Counted from the first letter of the stretch, positions 45,724 to 55,316 are shown. The stretch is DNA of 64,000 nt from Microbacterium sp. LWH3-1.2 (GCF_040675855.1 NZ_JBEGIK010000001.1:2356001-2420000), one strand, 5' to 3'. The notes: generated from the letters alone by a model not told the origin. Numbers and translations: made by a program.

Positions 45724-45731
45724 TAAGATTA
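45724..45731. promoter_or_regulatory. Overlapping divergent -10 boxes, DUF3043 / M20 peptidase
   Basis: TAAGAT on the plus strand (45724-45729) and TAATCT on the minus strand (45731-45726) share bases. The plus box is 7 nt from the M20 ATG; the minus box gives DUF3043 a leader of about 30 nt with a ribosome site. Confidence 0.55.
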
Positions 45732-45736
45732 CCCGC

Positions 45737-47137
45737 ATGACCTCTGAGCTCACCCGACAGGATGCTGTGCGCGAAGCCGCGGCTTCCGGCATCCCCTCCA
45801 CCCTCGCCGATCTCGGCAATCTCGTGCGCATCCCGTCCGTCGCGTTCCCCGGGTTCGACCCCGCCGAGGTGCAGCGCAGCGCCGATGCCGTCGTCGAGCT
45901 CGTGCGCGGGACCGGTCTGTTCGAGACGGTTCAGATCAAGACGGCGGTGATCCCGGAGACGGGGGAGCCGGGCAGCCCCGCGGTGCTCGCGACCCGCGCC
46001 GCGCGCAACGGTCGCCCGACGATCCTGCTCTACGCACACCACGACGTGCAGCCGGTCGGCGACGAGTCGCTCTGGGCGTCGTCGCCGTTCGAGCCGACCG
46101 TGCGGGGGGGGCGGCTGTACGGTCGGGGCGCGGCCGACGACAAAGCCGGCATCATGGCCCACCTGGCCGCGCTGCGCGCGCTCAAGGAGGGCGTCGGCGA
46201 AGACTTCGATCTCGGTGTCGCGCTGTTCTTCGAGGGTGAGGAGGAGGCGGGCTCGCGGTCGTTCGCGCAGTTCCTCTCCGACAACGCCGACGCGCTGCGC
46301 GCCGACGTGATCGTCGTCGCCGACTCGGGCAACTGGGACGCCAAGACCCCCGCGCTCACGGTGTCGCTGCGCGGCAACACCCGCTTCACCCTCCGTGTGC
46401 GCACGCTCGAGCACGCCTCGCACTCCGGCATGTTCGGAGGAGCCGTCCCCGACGCCATGATGGCGACCGTGAAGATGCTCGCGACGCTGTGGGACGAGGA
46501 CGGCTCGGTCGCGGTGGCGGGACTGACGGAACGGGAAGCTGCGACCCCCGAGTACACCGAGGAGACCCTGCGCGACGAGGCCGGGCTGCCTGCCGGCGTC
46601 TCGCCCGTCGGTCGCGGCACGATCCTGAGCCGCATCTGGAACAAGCCGTCGATCACGGTGACGGGCATCGACGCCCCGAGCGTCGTGAACGCCTCCAACA
46701 CTCTGAGCCCCGAGATCTCGGTCGTGATCAGCGCCCGGATCGCGCCCGGCCAGCCCGCGCGCGAGGCATACGCCGCGATCGAGTCGCACCTGCGCGACCA
46801 CGCGCCGTTCGGGGCGCAGCTCACCTTCACCGACCAGGACTACGGCGACGCCTTCCTGGTCGACACGTCGGGCTGGGCCGTCGAGGCTGCCCGCGAGGCG
46901 CTGCACGAGGGCTACGGCGTCGAGTCCGTGGATATCGGCGTCGGCGGGTCGATCCCGTTCATCGCCGACCTCGTGCGCGAGTTTCCGGGTGCGCAGATCC
47001 TGGTGACCGGTGTAGAGGACCCGCACGCGAAGGCTCACAGCCCGAACGAGTCGCTGCACCTCGAGACGTTCCGGAACGCGGTGCTCTCCGAGGCGCTGCT
47101 CCTCGAGAAGCTCGACGGGCGCACGTCGCAGGCATGA
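45737..47137 (+). CDS. M20-family dipeptidase/carboxypeptidase
   Basis: Zinc-dependent exopeptidase, probably cytoplasmic, cleaving dipeptides or acyl-amino acids. 466 residues. Metal ligands: LYAHHDVQPVG (His), GRGAADDKAG (bridging Asp), EGEEEAGS (catalytic Glu plus ligand Glu), and a C-terminal DPHAKAHSPNES His. The lid domain lies at about 205-330. The ATG at 45737 is chosen by its position 7 nt after the -10; the long upstream frame is antisense to the DUF3043 gene. Confidence 0.92.
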   Translation: MTSELTRQDAVREAAASGIPSTLADLGNLVRIPSVAFPGFDPAEVQRSADAVVELVRGTGLFETVQIKTAVIPETGEPGSPAVLATRAARNGRPTILLYAHHDVQPVGDESLWASSPFEPTVRGGRLYGRGAADDKAGIMAHLAALRALKEGVGEDFDLGVALFFEGEEEAGSRSFAQFLSDNADALRADVIVVADSGNWDAKTPALTVSLRGNTRFTLRVRTLEHASHSGMFGGAVPDAMMATVKMLATLWDEDGSVAVAGLTEREAATPEYTEETLRDEAGLPAGVSPVGRGTILSRIWNKPSITVTGIDAPSVVNASNTLSPEISVVISARIAPGQPAREAYAAIESHLRDHAPFGAQLTFTDQDYGDAFLVDTSGWAVEAAREALHEGYGVESVDIGVGGSIPFIADLVREFPGAQILVTGVEDPHAKAHSPNESLHLETFRNAVLSEALLLEKLDGRTSQA

Positions 47138-47194
47138 CGCAGCGGCACCGGCGCGAATGAGCCGGTCCCGGAGCCTTCTACCAGCGGGCGCGCG

Positions 47195-47200
47195 TAGAAT
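47195..47200 (+). promoter_or_regulatory. -10 box TAGAAT of ErpA-type gene
   Basis: TAGAAT about 60 nt upstream of the ATG at 47261, leaving a leader with the ribosome site GGAGGAG. Confidence 0.5.
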
Positions 47201-47260
47201 CGACGCATCCCGCCGCCCGAGTGGATGATCGATCCGGGGCGGCCCTTCCGGAGGAGTGCC

Positions 47261-47626
47261 ATGACCGACACCGCACTGACGACCGAGCAGACCGCCCGCG
47301 AGCATGGTGTGCTGCTGACCGATGCCGCCGCCGGCAAGGTCAAGAACCTGCTGGAACAGGAGGGCCGCGACGACCTGCGTCTTCGCGTGGCCGTGCAGCC
47401 CGGCGGGTGCAGCGGGCTGATCTACCAGCTCTACTTCGACGAGCGCTACCTCGACGGCGACAAGACGGTCGACTTCGACGGCGTCGAGGTGATCGTCGAC
47501 GACATGAGTGTGCCCTACCTCGACGGCGCCACGATCGACTTCAAGGACACCATCTCGGAGCAGGGCTTCACGATCGACAACCCCAACGCGGCCGGGTCGT
47601 GCGCGTGCGGCGACAGCTTCCACTGA
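47261..47626 (+). CDS. erpA: A-type iron-sulfur carrier (ErpA/HesB)
   Basis: Fe-S cluster carrier/insertion protein of 121 residues. The three ligand cysteines are in QPGGCSGLIYQL and the C-terminal SCACGDSFH. FKDTISEQGFTIDNPNA is the family segment before the Cys pair. ATG 47261 has GGAGGAG at 47250-47256. It precedes the cytochrome oxidase genes, as Rv2204c does in M. tuberculosis, which suggests a role in maturing the Rieske centre and other Fe-S proteins (inference). Confidence 0.94.
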   Translation: MTDTALTTEQTAREHGVLLTDAAAGKVKNLLEQEGRDDLRLRVAVQPGGCSGLIYQLYFDERYLDGDKTVDFDGVEVIVDDMSVPYLDGATIDFKDTISEQGFTIDNPNAAGSCACGDSFH

Positions 47627-47650
47627 TCGCCAACGATCGGATACTTTTCC

Positions 47651-47694
47651 GGCGGGTCCGGTGCGCTGCGATTGGCGCCCGGGCCCGCCTTTTT
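47651..47694 (+). terminator. Rho-independent terminator after erpA
   Basis: GGCGGGTCCGG (47651-47661) pairs with CCGGGCCCGCC (47679-47689), with one T-G wobble, followed by five T's. Confidence 0.85.
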
Positions 47695-47753
47695 CCGTTC
47701 CTGCGACACGATCCAACCTGAGCGGATGGCCTGAATCGCCTGGGCGGTTGCCC

Positions 47754-47759
47754 TAGACT
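47754..47759 (+). promoter_or_regulatory. ctaC -10 box TAGACT
   Basis: TAGACT 35 nt upstream of the ctaC GTG; GGAAAGG at 47782-47788 is the ribosome site. Confidence 0.5.
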
Positions 47760-47794
47760 GGCGAGAGTCCTGTTCGTGATCGGAAAGGTGCACC

Positions 47795-48694
47795 GTGCCT
47801 TCGAAACGCCGTATCCGCTGGGCCGTTCTCCCACTCGGGATCGCAGCGGCTGCAGTCCTCGCCGGATGCACCCCGACCGAGCTGCACGGCTTCCTCCCCG
47901 GGTTCACCGAAGACGGTCAGCCGGCCACCAACCACGTCGACATGGTCGCGGGTCTCTGGGTCAATTCGTGGATCGTGCTGCTCGTCGTCGGTGTCATCAC
48001 GTGGGGCCTGATGGGATGGGCGGCGATCGCCTACCGGCGTCGCAAGGGCCAGATGGGTCTTCCCGTCCAGCTGCGCTACAACATGCCGATCGAGATCTTC
48101 TACACGATCGTCCCGCTCATCCTGGTCGTCGGCTTCTTCGCCTTCACCGCGCGCGACCAGGCGATCCTCGAGACGCAATACGACGAGCCTGACGTGTCGA
48201 TCACGGCGATCGGCAAGCAGTGGTCGTGGGACTTCCAGTACGACGGTGCGAGCGACGACGAGACCGTCTGGACCATGGGCGTCCAGGCGCAGACCGACGA
48301 GCGCGGCGATGTCATCAGCGAGCTCCCCACGCTGGTCCTCCCGGTCAACGAGTCGGTCAAGATCAAGCTGCAGTCGCGCGACGTCATCCACTCGTTCTGG
48401 ATCATCGACTTCCTGTACAAGAAGGACATGTACATCGGCAAGGACAACTACTGGTCCTTCACGCCGACCCGCGAGGGCGAGTACGCCGGCAAGTGCGCCG
48501 AGCTCTGCGGCGAGTACCACTCGATGATGCTGTTCAACGTCAAGGTCGTGAGCGCAGCAGAGTACGAGGATTACCTCGACACGCTTCGCGAGGCGGGCCA
48601 GACCGGCGACATCAACGACGCTTACGACCGACTTCAGAACCTGCCCGGCACGGGCGGTTCCATCGATGAGAACGTGGAAGAGGTGGACCACTGA
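47795..48694 (+). CDS. ctaC: Cytochrome c oxidase subunit II
   Basis: Electron-entry subunit of the aa3 oxidase, anchored outside the membrane. 299 residues: lipoprotein signal with lipobox LAGC, two TM helices (about 48-70 and 92-112), then the cupredoxin domain. The CuA site is complete: DVIHSFWI (His) and [12 protein letters not shown]. The stop overlaps the ctaD ATG (TGATG at 48692-48696). Confidence 0.96.
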   Translation: MPSKRRIRWAVLPLGIAAAAVLAGCTPTELHGFLPGFTEDGQPATNHVDMVAGLWVNSWIVLLVVGVITWGLMGWAAIAYRRRKGQMGLPVQLRYNMPIEIFYTIVPLILVVGFFAFTARDQAILETQYDEPDVSITAIGKQWSWDFQYDGASDDETVWTMGVQAQTDERGDVISELPTLVLPVNESVKIKLQSRDVIHSFWIIDFLYKKDMYIGKDNYWSFTPTREGEYAGKCAELCGEYHSMMLFNVKVVSAAEYEDYLDTLREAGQTGDINDAYDRLQNLPGTGGSIDENVEEVDH

Positions 48695-50457
48695 TGGCGA
48701 CGACGCTCCCTCTCCAGGAGACGTCCCAGGGGCGTCCGACGACCCTGCCGCCACGGCAGGCGGCCCTGCTCAGCGCATCGCGCGTCGAGCAGAAGGGCAA
48801 CATCATCGTCAAGTGGATCACCTCCACCGACCACAAGACGATCGGCTACCTGTACCTGATCTCCTCCGTCATCTTCTTCCTGCTGGGTGGAGTGATGGCG
48901 CTGATCATCCGCGCGGAGCTCTTCGAGCCCGGGATGCAGATCATCCCGACCAAGGAGCAGTACAACCAGCTGTTCACGATGCACGGCACGATCATGCTGC
49001 TGATGTTCGCGACGCCGCTGTTCGCAGGCTTCGCGAACGCGATCCTGCCGCTGCAGATCGGTGCGCCCGACGTCGCATTCCCGCGTCTGAACGCGTTCGC
49101 GTTCTGGCTGTTCCTGTTCGGCTCGACGATCGCCGTCGCCGGCTTCCTCACGCCGCAGGGTGCAGCCGCATTCGGCTGGTTCGCCTATCAGCCGCTCGCG
49201 AACGCCAGCTTCTCGCCAGGCGCAGGCGGAAACCTCTGGATGCTCGGCCTCGGCATGAGTGGTTTCGGCACGATCCTCGGCGCGGTGAACTTCATCACGA
49301 CGATCATCACCATGCGCGCGCCCGGCATGACCATGTGGCGCATGCCGATCTTCTCGTGGAACACGCTGATCACCAGCATCCTCGTGCTGATGGCGTTCCC
49401 GGTGCTGGCCGCCGCCATCCTCGCCGCCGCGGCGGACCGCGTGCTCGGCGCTCACATCTACGACCCGGCCAACGGCGGCGTGCTCCTCTGGCAGCACCTG
49501 TTCTGGTTCTTCGGTCACCCCGAGGTGTACATCATCGCGCTGCCGTTCTTCGGCATCGTGTCGGAGATCTTCCCGGTCTTCAGCCGCAAGCCGATCTTCG
49601 GGTACAAGACGCTGGTCTACGCGACGATCGCGATCGCCGCACTGTCGGTCGCGGTGTGGGCCCACCACATGTACGTCACCGGCGCGGTGCTGCTGCCGTT
49701 CTTCGCGCTGATGACGATGCTCATCGCGGTGCCCACCGGGGTGAAGATCTTCAACTGGATCGGCACGCTCTGGCGAGGCTCGGTCACATTCGAGACCCCG
49801 ATGGTGTTCGCGCTCGGCTTCCTGGTGTCGTTCGTGTTCGGTGGCCTCACCGGCGTGATCCTCGCGTCGCCGCCCCTCGACTTCGCACTGTCGGACTCGT
49901 ACTTCGTCGTCGCGCACTTCCACTACGTCGTGTTCGGCACGGTCGTGTTCGCGATGTTCGCCGGCTTCTACTTCTGGTGGCCGAAGTGGACGGGGCGCAT
50001 GCTCAACGAGCGGCTCGGCTATGTCCACTTCTGGATGTTGTTCATCGGCTTCCACATGACGTTCCTCATCCAGCACTGGCTGGGTGTCGACGGCATGGTC
50101 CGTCGCTACGCGGACTACTCGGAGGCGGACGGCTGGACCTGGCAGAACCAGGTGTCGACGATCGGCGCCATCATCCTCGGCGCCTCGATGATCCCGTTCC
50201 TCTTCAACGTGTGGATCACGTCGCGCAAGGCGCCGAAGGTGACCGTGAACGACCCGTGGGGCTACGGTGCATCGCTCGAGTGGGCGACCTCCTGCCCGCC
50301 CCCGCGTCACAACTTCACGTCGATCCCGCGCATCCGCAGCGAGCGGCCCGCGTTCGACCTGAACCACCCCGAGGCGGGCATCCCCGTCGGAGTCGGTCCC
50401 GCGAAGGACGCTCCCGAAGCCCCGGTTGCCGACCTTGCCGATGGAGAGGTGAAGTAA
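48694..50457 (+). CDS. ctaD: Cytochrome c oxidase subunit I
   Basis: Catalytic heme-copper subunit of the aa3 terminal oxidase. 587 residues with twelve TM helices. Heme a/a3 and CuB ligands are visible: [37 protein letters not shown] and the HFHYVVFG pair. Part of the ctaC-ctaD-ctaF operon; ctaF begins 1 bp after the TAA. In mycobacteria ctaD lies elsewhere, so the three-gene set here is the more compact arrangement. Confidence 0.97.
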   Translation: MATTLPLQETSQGRPTTLPPRQAALLSASRVEQKGNIIVKWITSTDHKTIGYLYLISSVIFFLLGGVMALIIRAELFEPGMQIIPTKEQYNQLFTMHGTIMLLMFATPLFAGFANAILPLQIGAPDVAFPRLNAFAFWLFLFGSTIAVAGFLTPQGAAAFGWFAYQPLANASFSPGAGGNLWMLGLGMSGFGTILGAVNFITTIITMRAPGMTMWRMPIFSWNTLITSILVLMAFPVLAAAILAAAADRVLGAHIYDPANGGVLLWQHLFWFFGHPEVYIIALPFFGIVSEIFPVFSRKPIFGYKTLVYATIAIAALSVAVWAHHMYVTGAVLLPFFALMTMLIAVPTGVKIFNWIGTLWRGSVTFETPMVFALGFLVSFVFGGLTGVILASPPLDFALSDSYFVVAHFHYVVFGTVVFAMFAGFYFWWPKWTGRMLNERLGYVHFWMLFIGFHMTFLIQHWLGVDGMVRRYADYSEADGWTWQNQVSTIGAIILGASMIPFLFNVWITSRKAPKVTVNDPWGYGASLEWATSCPPPRHNFTSIPRIRSERPAFDLNHPEAGIPVGVGPAKDAPEAPVADLADGEVK

Positions 50458-50458
50458 G

Positions 50459-50893
50459 GTGCGCACGAACACCGGACTCTGGTGGCTGCTGTCGATCTTC
50501 TTCCTGCTGGTGGCGATCGTCTACACCATCTGGAACATCATCGCCCACCCGGACCTGGTTTGGTACCACGCCATCGAGTGGGTCGGCAGCGTTGCGCTGC
50601 TGTTCACGGCTCTGATGGGCGCGCTGATCGCGTTCTACATCGGCCGCGTGCACAACGCCCAAGGCGGCGAGCTGCCCGAGGACGTCCTCACCTCCGACAT
50701 CGACGACGGCGACCCTGAGCTCGGTGAGTTCAGCCCGTGGTCGTGGTGGCCCATCGTGCTGGCCTTCTCGGCGGCGCTGGGCATGATCGGCCTCGCTGTG
50801 GGTGCGTGGCTCATGCCCATCGGCATCGGCGTGTTCGTCGTCGCGATCGTCGGCTGGGTGTACGAGTACTACCGCGGATACTTCGCCCGCTGA
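50459..50893 (+). CDS. ctaF: Cytochrome c oxidase subunit IV (CtaF)
   Basis: Small actinobacterial oxidase subunit of 144 residues with four TM helices (about 7-25, 38-58, 94-112, 114-136) and a short charged loop (DVLTSDIDDGDPELGEFSPWSWWP) typical of the family. GTG start directly after ctaD with GGAGAGGTGAAG overlapping the ctaD end. In actinobacteria it belongs to the bcc-aa3 supercomplex. Confidence 0.93.
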   Translation: MRTNTGLWWLLSIFFLLVAIVYTIWNIIAHPDLVWYHAIEWVGSVALLFTALMGALIAFYIGRVHNAQGGELPEDVLTSDIDDGDPELGEFSPWSWWPIVLAFSAALGMIGLAVGAWLMPIGIGVFVVAIVGWVYEYYRGYFAR

Positions 50894-50931
50894 CCCGGCG
50901 CTGCCGGCCGGCATGACACACTGCGTGATGC

Positions 50932-50964
50932 GCACGGGGACCCGTCAGTGACGGGGCCCCGTGC
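50932..50964. terminator. Strong hairpin ending ctaCDF and covering the PP2C start
   Basis: GCACGGGGACCCGTCA (50932-50947) pairs with TGACGGGGCCCCGTGC (50949-50964), one mismatch, single-base loop. GTTTCT follows. The GTG of the next gene (50948) begins at the loop. Confidence 0.65.
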
Positions 50965-51754
50965 GTTTCTGCGTGCGGCCGCCTGCTCGGACATCGGCCC
51001 GCATCGCGCGACGAACCAGGACGCAGCGTTCACAGCTTCCTGGGGCGTCGCCGTGGCCGATGGCGTCGGCGGAGGACCCGCCGGAGATCTCGCCTCGGCC
51101 GCGTTCGTCCACCGGCTGGCCGCGGGTCGTCTGGACGGCCTCGAGCCCCTACAGCTGGCGGATGCTGTGCGATCCGCCAACTGGGACCTTCGCGCTCATG
51201 TCGAGCGCGATCCATCGCTGAGCGGCATGGCCACGACGTTCACCGGGCTGTTCATCGCCCAGGGTGGCGGACTGCTGCTCGCGCACACCGGTGACTCGCG
51301 GGCATACCGCCTGCGGGACGGTGAGCTCGCGCAGGCGAGCAGAGACGATTCCCTCGTGCAGGCGCTCGTCGATCGGGGAATCGTCTCGATCACGGATGCC
51401 GCGTCCCACCCTCGCCGCAACATCATCACCGCGTCGCTCAGCGGGGCGGAGCGGGATGCGGCGGCGGTCACGGCATTCGACGCGCAGCACGGAGACCGGT
51501 GGCTGCTGTGCAGCGACGGGCTCACCGACTACGTCCCGGACGCCGAGATCCGCGCGCTCCTCCTGGAATTCCCCCACGCGGGGACGGCAGTCGAGGCGTG
51601 CGTGGCGGTGGCTCTCGAAGCCGGTTCCCGTGACAACGTCACCGTCGTCGTGTGCGATGTCGTCGACGCGGACGGGATCGGCGGCGGACCCACGCAGACG
51701 TCCTTCTACGGGGCCGCCGCCGAGCGGTTCATGGAGGGTCTGGAGTCGGCCTGA
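50948..51754 (+). CDS. PPM/PP2C-family Ser/Thr phosphatase
   Basis: Metal-dependent protein phosphatase of 268 residues, PstP-like but soluble: no TM helix. Motifs: RATNQDAAF (Asp ligand), VADGVGGGPAGD, LLAHTGDSRAYRL, LLCSDGLTDYV and SRDNVTVVV. It could oppose the PASTA kinase encoded at 11.5 kb (inference). The only reasonable in-frame start is GTG 50948, which sits in the tip of a 16-bp hairpin and has no Shine-Dalgarno. An undetected non-canonical start is possible. Confidence 0.87.
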   Translation: MTGPRAFLRAAACSDIGPHRATNQDAAFTASWGVAVADGVGGGPAGDLASAAFVHRLAAGRLDGLEPLQLADAVRSANWDLRAHVERDPSLSGMATTFTGLFIAQGGGLLLAHTGDSRAYRLRDGELAQASRDDSLVQALVDRGIVSITDAASHPRRNIITASLSGAERDAAAVTAFDAQHGDRWLLCSDGLTDYVPDAEIRALLLEFPHAGTAVEACVAVALEAGSRDNVTVVVCDVVDADGIGGGPTQTSFYGAAAERFMEGLESA

Positions 51755-51763
51755 GCGGGCGCC

Positions 51764-52183
51764 TCAGCCCGCGACGCGGGTGCGTACGACCATGACCTGC
51801 GAGTCGAACACGCGGGGGAGTGCGCCCTCGTCGTTCTCGGTCGGCTGTCCCTCGCGCACCCAGTACTCGTACCCGCCGATCATCTCCTTGACGGCGTAGC
51901 CCAGCTTCGCGAACTCGATCGCGCCCTTGGCCCCGGCGTTGCAGCCCGGGCTCCAGCAGTAGACGACGACGGACGAGGACGGGTCGATCTCGCGCGGAGC
52001 GCGCTCGGCGATCTCGCGGTACGGCATGTGGATCGCCCCGCTGATGCGCCCCTGCGTCCACGCCTCGTCACCGCGGACATCGACGAGGACGAAGTGCTCG
52101 CCCGCTTTCTGCGCGGCGTAGACGTCCGACGAGTCTGTCTCGAGGGCGAGCTTGGCGGAGAAGTAGGAGAGCGCATCTGTCAT
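51764..52183 (-). CDS. Rhodanese-like sulfurtransferase domain protein
   Basis: Single-domain rhodanese of 139 residues. The active-site loop is VVYCWSPGCNAG, with Cys at about residue 95 in the usual C-x5 loop, and HFVLVDVRGDEAW is the N-terminal signature. Substrate unknown; such proteins handle persulfide sulfur or redox signals. The ATG at 52183 lies exactly 6 nt after TAGCGT (52195-52190). Confidence 0.9.
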   Translation of the reverse strand: MTDALSYFSAKLALETDSSDVYAAQKAGEHFVLVDVRGDEAWTQGRISGAIHMPYREIAERAPREIDPSSSVVVYCWSPGCNAGAKGAIEFAKLGYAVKEMIGGYEYWVREGQPTENDEGALPRVFDSQVMVVRTRVAG

Positions 52184-52189
52184 GCGTCC

Positions 52190-52195
52190 ACGCTA
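52190..52195 (-). promoter_or_regulatory. Rhodanese gene -10 box TAGCGT, leaderless geometry
   Basis: Minus strand TAGCGT, GGACGC, ATG. Confidence 0.5.
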
Positions 52196-52293
52196 AGCCC
52201 CGGGCAAGAGCTCCCAGCGCCGGATGCTCGGTCAGACATCGTCCGATTCCTGCCGAACGCGGGGAGGGGGTGTCGCTGGGCCCGGGATGACGA

Positions 52294-52330
52294 ATGCCCC
52301 GGCGCGATCGTCAAGATCGTGCCGGGGCAT
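52294..52330 (-). terminator. Hairpin downstream of qcrB
   Basis: ATGCCCCGGCGCGATC (52294-52309) pairs with GATCGTGCCGGGGCAT (52315-52330), 16 bp with one wobble/mismatch and a 5-nt loop. It separates the ctaE-qcrCAB transcript from the rhodanese gene. Confidence 0.7.
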
Positions 52331-52351
52331 CCGTCTGCGAAATGCGGCGAC

Positions 52352-54202
52352 CTATTGGTCGGACTCCTTCTCGCGGTTGCGCGGGGCCTTCGTGCCGGGC
52401 TCGCGCTCGGGGACGATCACGTTCGAGGGGCGCACCGGAACCTCTCCGTGCTTCCCGTCGTCGATCGGCTTGTGCGGAGCGTCCGGCACACCGGCGCGCT
52501 CGTGTGCCGCCTGGATCTCGAGGTCCTCTTCGGCCGCGATGTGGTCGAGGTCGTGGTGCTGGTGAGACAACGCCACGTCGAGCTCGGCCTGGGTGACCGG
52601 GGTCAGGCGGTCCTCGAAGAACCAGCGCGAGATCGATGCCCGGAGGTTCTCGTGCCACGGGATCCGGCCCTTGGCGTTCGGACGCACGATGAGCGGCTCA
52701 TAGGTCTCGAAGTAGGCCAGCTTGAAGCGCTCGTAGTCGTCGACCGGCTGGTGCACCTCGATGTACTCGCCGCCGGGAAGGCGGACGATGCGGCCCGACT
52801 CATAACCGTGCAGCGAGATCTCGCGGTCCTTCTTCTGCAGCGCGATGCAGATGCGCTTGGTGACGAAGTAGGCGATCACCGGACCCAGGATCAGCAGAGC
52901 CTGGAGCGTGTGGATCACGCCCTCCATCGTCAGCCAGAAGTGGGTGGCGATGATGTCGGAGGCCGCCGCGGCCCACAGCACCGCGTAGAAGGTGACGCCG
53001 GCCGCACCGATGGCGGTGCGGGTCGCGGAGTTGCGGGGGCGCTGGGCGATGTGGTGCTCACGCTTGTCGCCGGTGACCCACGCCTCGATGAAGGGGTAGA
53101 TCAGCACGAGGACGATGAACAGGCCGAGTCCGACGAGCGGAACGATGATGTTGAACGACCACGTGCGGTTGAGGAACACGAACTCCCAGCCCGGCGGAAC
53201 CAGACGCAGGGCGCCGTCCGCGAAGCCGATGTACCAGTCGGGCTGGGTTCCGGCGGAGACCGGGGACGGGTCGTAAGGGCCGTAGTTCCAGATCGGGTTG
53301 ATCGTGAACAGCGACGCGATGAGCACGATCACGCCGAACGTGATGAACAGGAAGCCGCCCATCTTCGACATGTAGACCGGCATCATCGGGTAGCCGACGA
53401 CGACGCTGTTCGTGCGACCCGCGCCGGCGAACTGGGTGTGCTTGTTGATCACCATCAGCATGAGGTGGACCACGAGCAGGCCGACGAGGATCGCGGGCAG
53501 CAGGAGGATGTGCAGCGTGTAGAGGCGACCGACGATGGCGTCACCGGGGAACTGTCCGCCGAACAGCAGGAACGATGTCCAGGTTCCGATGATCGGGATG
53601 CCCTTCACCATGCCGTCGATGATGCGGAGACCGTTGCCCGAGAGCACGTCGTCGGGGAGCGAGTAGCCGGTGAAGCCCTCACCCATCGCGAGGATGAACA
53701 GAATGAAGCCGATCACCCAGTTGAGCTCACGCGGCTTGCGGAACGCGCCGGTGAAGAACACGCGCAGCATGTGGACGCCGATGCCGGCGACGAACACGAG
53801 AGCGGCCCAGTGGTGCATCTGACGGACGAGCAGGCCGCCGCGCAGGTCGAAGGAGATCTCGAGGGTCGACGCCATGGCGGCCGACATCTCGATGCCTCGC
53901 ATGGGCAGGAACGCGCCGTTGTAGTGCGTCTCGGTCATCGACGCCTGGAAGAAGAACGTCAGGAACGTGCCCGAGAGGAGCACGACGACGAACGCCCACA
54001 TCGCGATCTCACCCAGCATGAACGACCAGTGGTCGGGGAAGATCTTGCGACCGAGCTCCTTGACGAAGCCCGACAGGCTCGTGCGCTCGTCGATGTAGTT
54101 CGCGGTGGCGCCGATGAAGCGCCCGCCGAGCGGGCGGTCACCGTTGCGTGAGACGGGAGCCGCCGGAGCCGCAGGCTGCTCAGTGACGGTTGAGGTGCTC
54201 AA
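52352..54202 (-). CDS. qcrB: Menaquinol-cytochrome c reductase cytochrome b subunit
   Basis: Quinone-oxidising core of the bcc complex. About 616 residues with eight or more TM helices. Heme-b histidine pairs lie in MHHWAALVFVAGIGVHMLR and in YTLHILLLPAI with VVHLMLM; PDWYIGFADG matches the actinobacterial PEWY-equivalent loop. The last about 110 residues are charged and hydrophilic, a tail absent from proteobacterial cytochrome b. The TTG at 54202 overlaps the qcrA stop (TTGA), suggesting coupled translation; no better start exists near the conserved N-terminus. Confidence 0.93.
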   Translation of the reverse strand: MSTSTVTEQPAAPAAPVSRNGDRPLGGRFIGATANYIDERTSLSGFVKELGRKIFPDHWSFMLGEIAMWAFVVVLLSGTFLTFFFQASMTETHYNGAFLPMRGIEMSAAMASTLEISFDLRGGLLVRQMHHWAALVFVAGIGVHMLRVFFTGAFRKPRELNWVIGFILFILAMGEGFTGYSLPDDVLSGNGLRIIDGMVKGIPIIGTWTSFLLFGGQFPGDAIVGRLYTLHILLLPAILVGLLVVHLMLMVINKHTQFAGAGRTNSVVVGYPMMPVYMSKMGGFLFITFGVIVLIASLFTINPIWNYGPYDPSPVSAGTQPDWYIGFADGALRLVPPGWEFVFLNRTWSFNIIVPLVGLGLFIVLVLIYPFIEAWVTGDKREHHIAQRPRNSATRTAIGAAGVTFYAVLWAAAASDIIATHFWLTMEGVIHTLQALLILGPVIAYFVTKRICIALQKKDREISLHGYESGRIVRLPGGEYIEVHQPVDDYERFKLAYFETYEPLIVRPNAKGRIPWHENLRASISRWFFEDRLTPVTQAELDVALSHQHHDLDHIAAEEDLEIQAAHERAGVPDAPHKPIDDGKHGEVPVRPSNVIVPEREPGTKAPRNREKESDQ

Positions 54203-55278
54203 TGACGCTCCCAGAAGCTCGGGCCGACGGGTTCGAGGAAGTCGCTGCGGGCGATGAGATAGCCCTCGTCGTCGACGGTGATGGGCAGCTGCGGCAGCGG
54301 GCGGGCCGCCGGGCCGAAGATGACCTTCGCGTGGTCGGTCACGTCGAACTGCGACTGGTGGCACGGGCACAGAAGGTGGTGGGTCTGCTGCTCGTACAGC
54401 GCCACCGGGCAGCCGACGTGCGTGCACACCTTGGAGTAGGCGACGATGCCGTTGTACGACCACTCCTTGCGGTCCTCGGACTCCGTGAGCTGCTCGGGGA
54501 GCATGCGGATCAGGAGGACGATCGCCTTCGCCTTCTCGTCGAGGTAGCCCTCGCTGTGCGAGACGTCCGCGAGTGCTTCGGGGATGACGTGCACGGCGGA
54601 GCCGAGGGTCAGGTCGGCCGCCTTGATGGGCTCGCCCGAAGGGTCGTGCGCGAGGCGCATGCCCTTCTTCCACATGGTGTGCTCGAGGAGGTACACCGGG
54701 TCGCCCGCGTGCGGCTTCTCCGGCGAGTTGAACGGCGCGAGACCGCGGAACAGGACGACGCCGGGCACGACGGACGCCACGAGGGCGGCGATCAGCGAGT
54801 TGCGGACCATCGCGCGGCGGCCGAAGCCCGAGTCGGCGTCGGCGTCGGCGAAGGCCTTGATGGCGGCCTCACGCGTCGTGTCGCGACCGCGCGTGGCATG
54901 ACGGGGCTCGACGAACTCCTTGTCGGACATGACGGCCTTGGACCAGTGGATCGCGCCGACGCCGATGGCGAGCAGCGCGAAGGCGATGCCGAGTCCGATG
55001 AAGAGGTTGTTGTTGCGGATGTCGACGATCCGCCCGCTCTCGATCGGGAACAGCATGTAGGCGGCGATCGCCCAGATGCTGCCGGCGATCGACAGGTAGA
55101 AGAGCGTGTAGATTCCCCGGACCGCGCGCTTCATGGAAGCGGGGTCCTTGTCGGTCATCCGCTCGCGGTGCGGAGGGAGGCCAGGGTTGCTCACCGGGTC
55201 GGTGACCGCGACGGCGAGCCCGGGGGAGGGCTTCCAGGAAGCCCTCTCGTGCTCTAGCGGGTCGTCCTCGTGGGCCAT
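54199..55278 (-). CDS. qcrA: Menaquinol-cytochrome c reductase Rieske iron-sulfur subunit
   Basis: 359-residue Rieske protein carrying electrons from menaquinol to the diheme QcrC. Cluster motifs CTHVGCP and CPCHQSQFD are complete. As in other actinobacteria there are three TM helices (about 60-80, 95-115, 160-180) instead of one. The ATG at 55278 is supported by GAGGAG 7 nt upstream; longer frames are not. Confidence 0.95.
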   Translation of the reverse strand: MAHEDDPLEHERASWKPSPGLAVAVTDPVSNPGLPPHRERMTDKDPASMKRAVRGIYTLFYLSIAGSIWAIAAYMLFPIESGRIVDIRNNNLFIGLGIAFALLAIGVGAIHWSKAVMSDKEFVEPRHATRGRDTTREAAIKAFADADADSGFGRRAMVRNSLIAALVASVVPGVVLFRGLAPFNSPEKPHAGDPVYLLEHTMWKKGMRLAHDPSGEPIKAADLTLGSAVHVIPEALADVSHSEGYLDEKAKAIVLLIRMLPEQLTESEDRKEWSYNGIVAYSKVCTHVGCPVALYEQQTHHLLCPCHQSQFDVTDHAKVIFGPAARPLPQLPITVDDEGYLIARSDFLEPVGPSFWERH

Positions 55279-55316
55279 GCTGCTCCTCGTCAAGTGTTAC
55301 GTGTGTCGTGCGTCGA

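Noticed and set aside
45014..47716. 900-codon minus-strand frame across pyrD end, DUF3043, M20 and erpA
   Set aside because: It crosses four well-supported genes on both strands and has no recognisable motif; frame openness is a high-GC artefact.
52028..54151. 707-codon plus-strand frame opposite qcrB
   Set aside because: Antisense to cytochrome b with clear heme motifs; no independent start signals.
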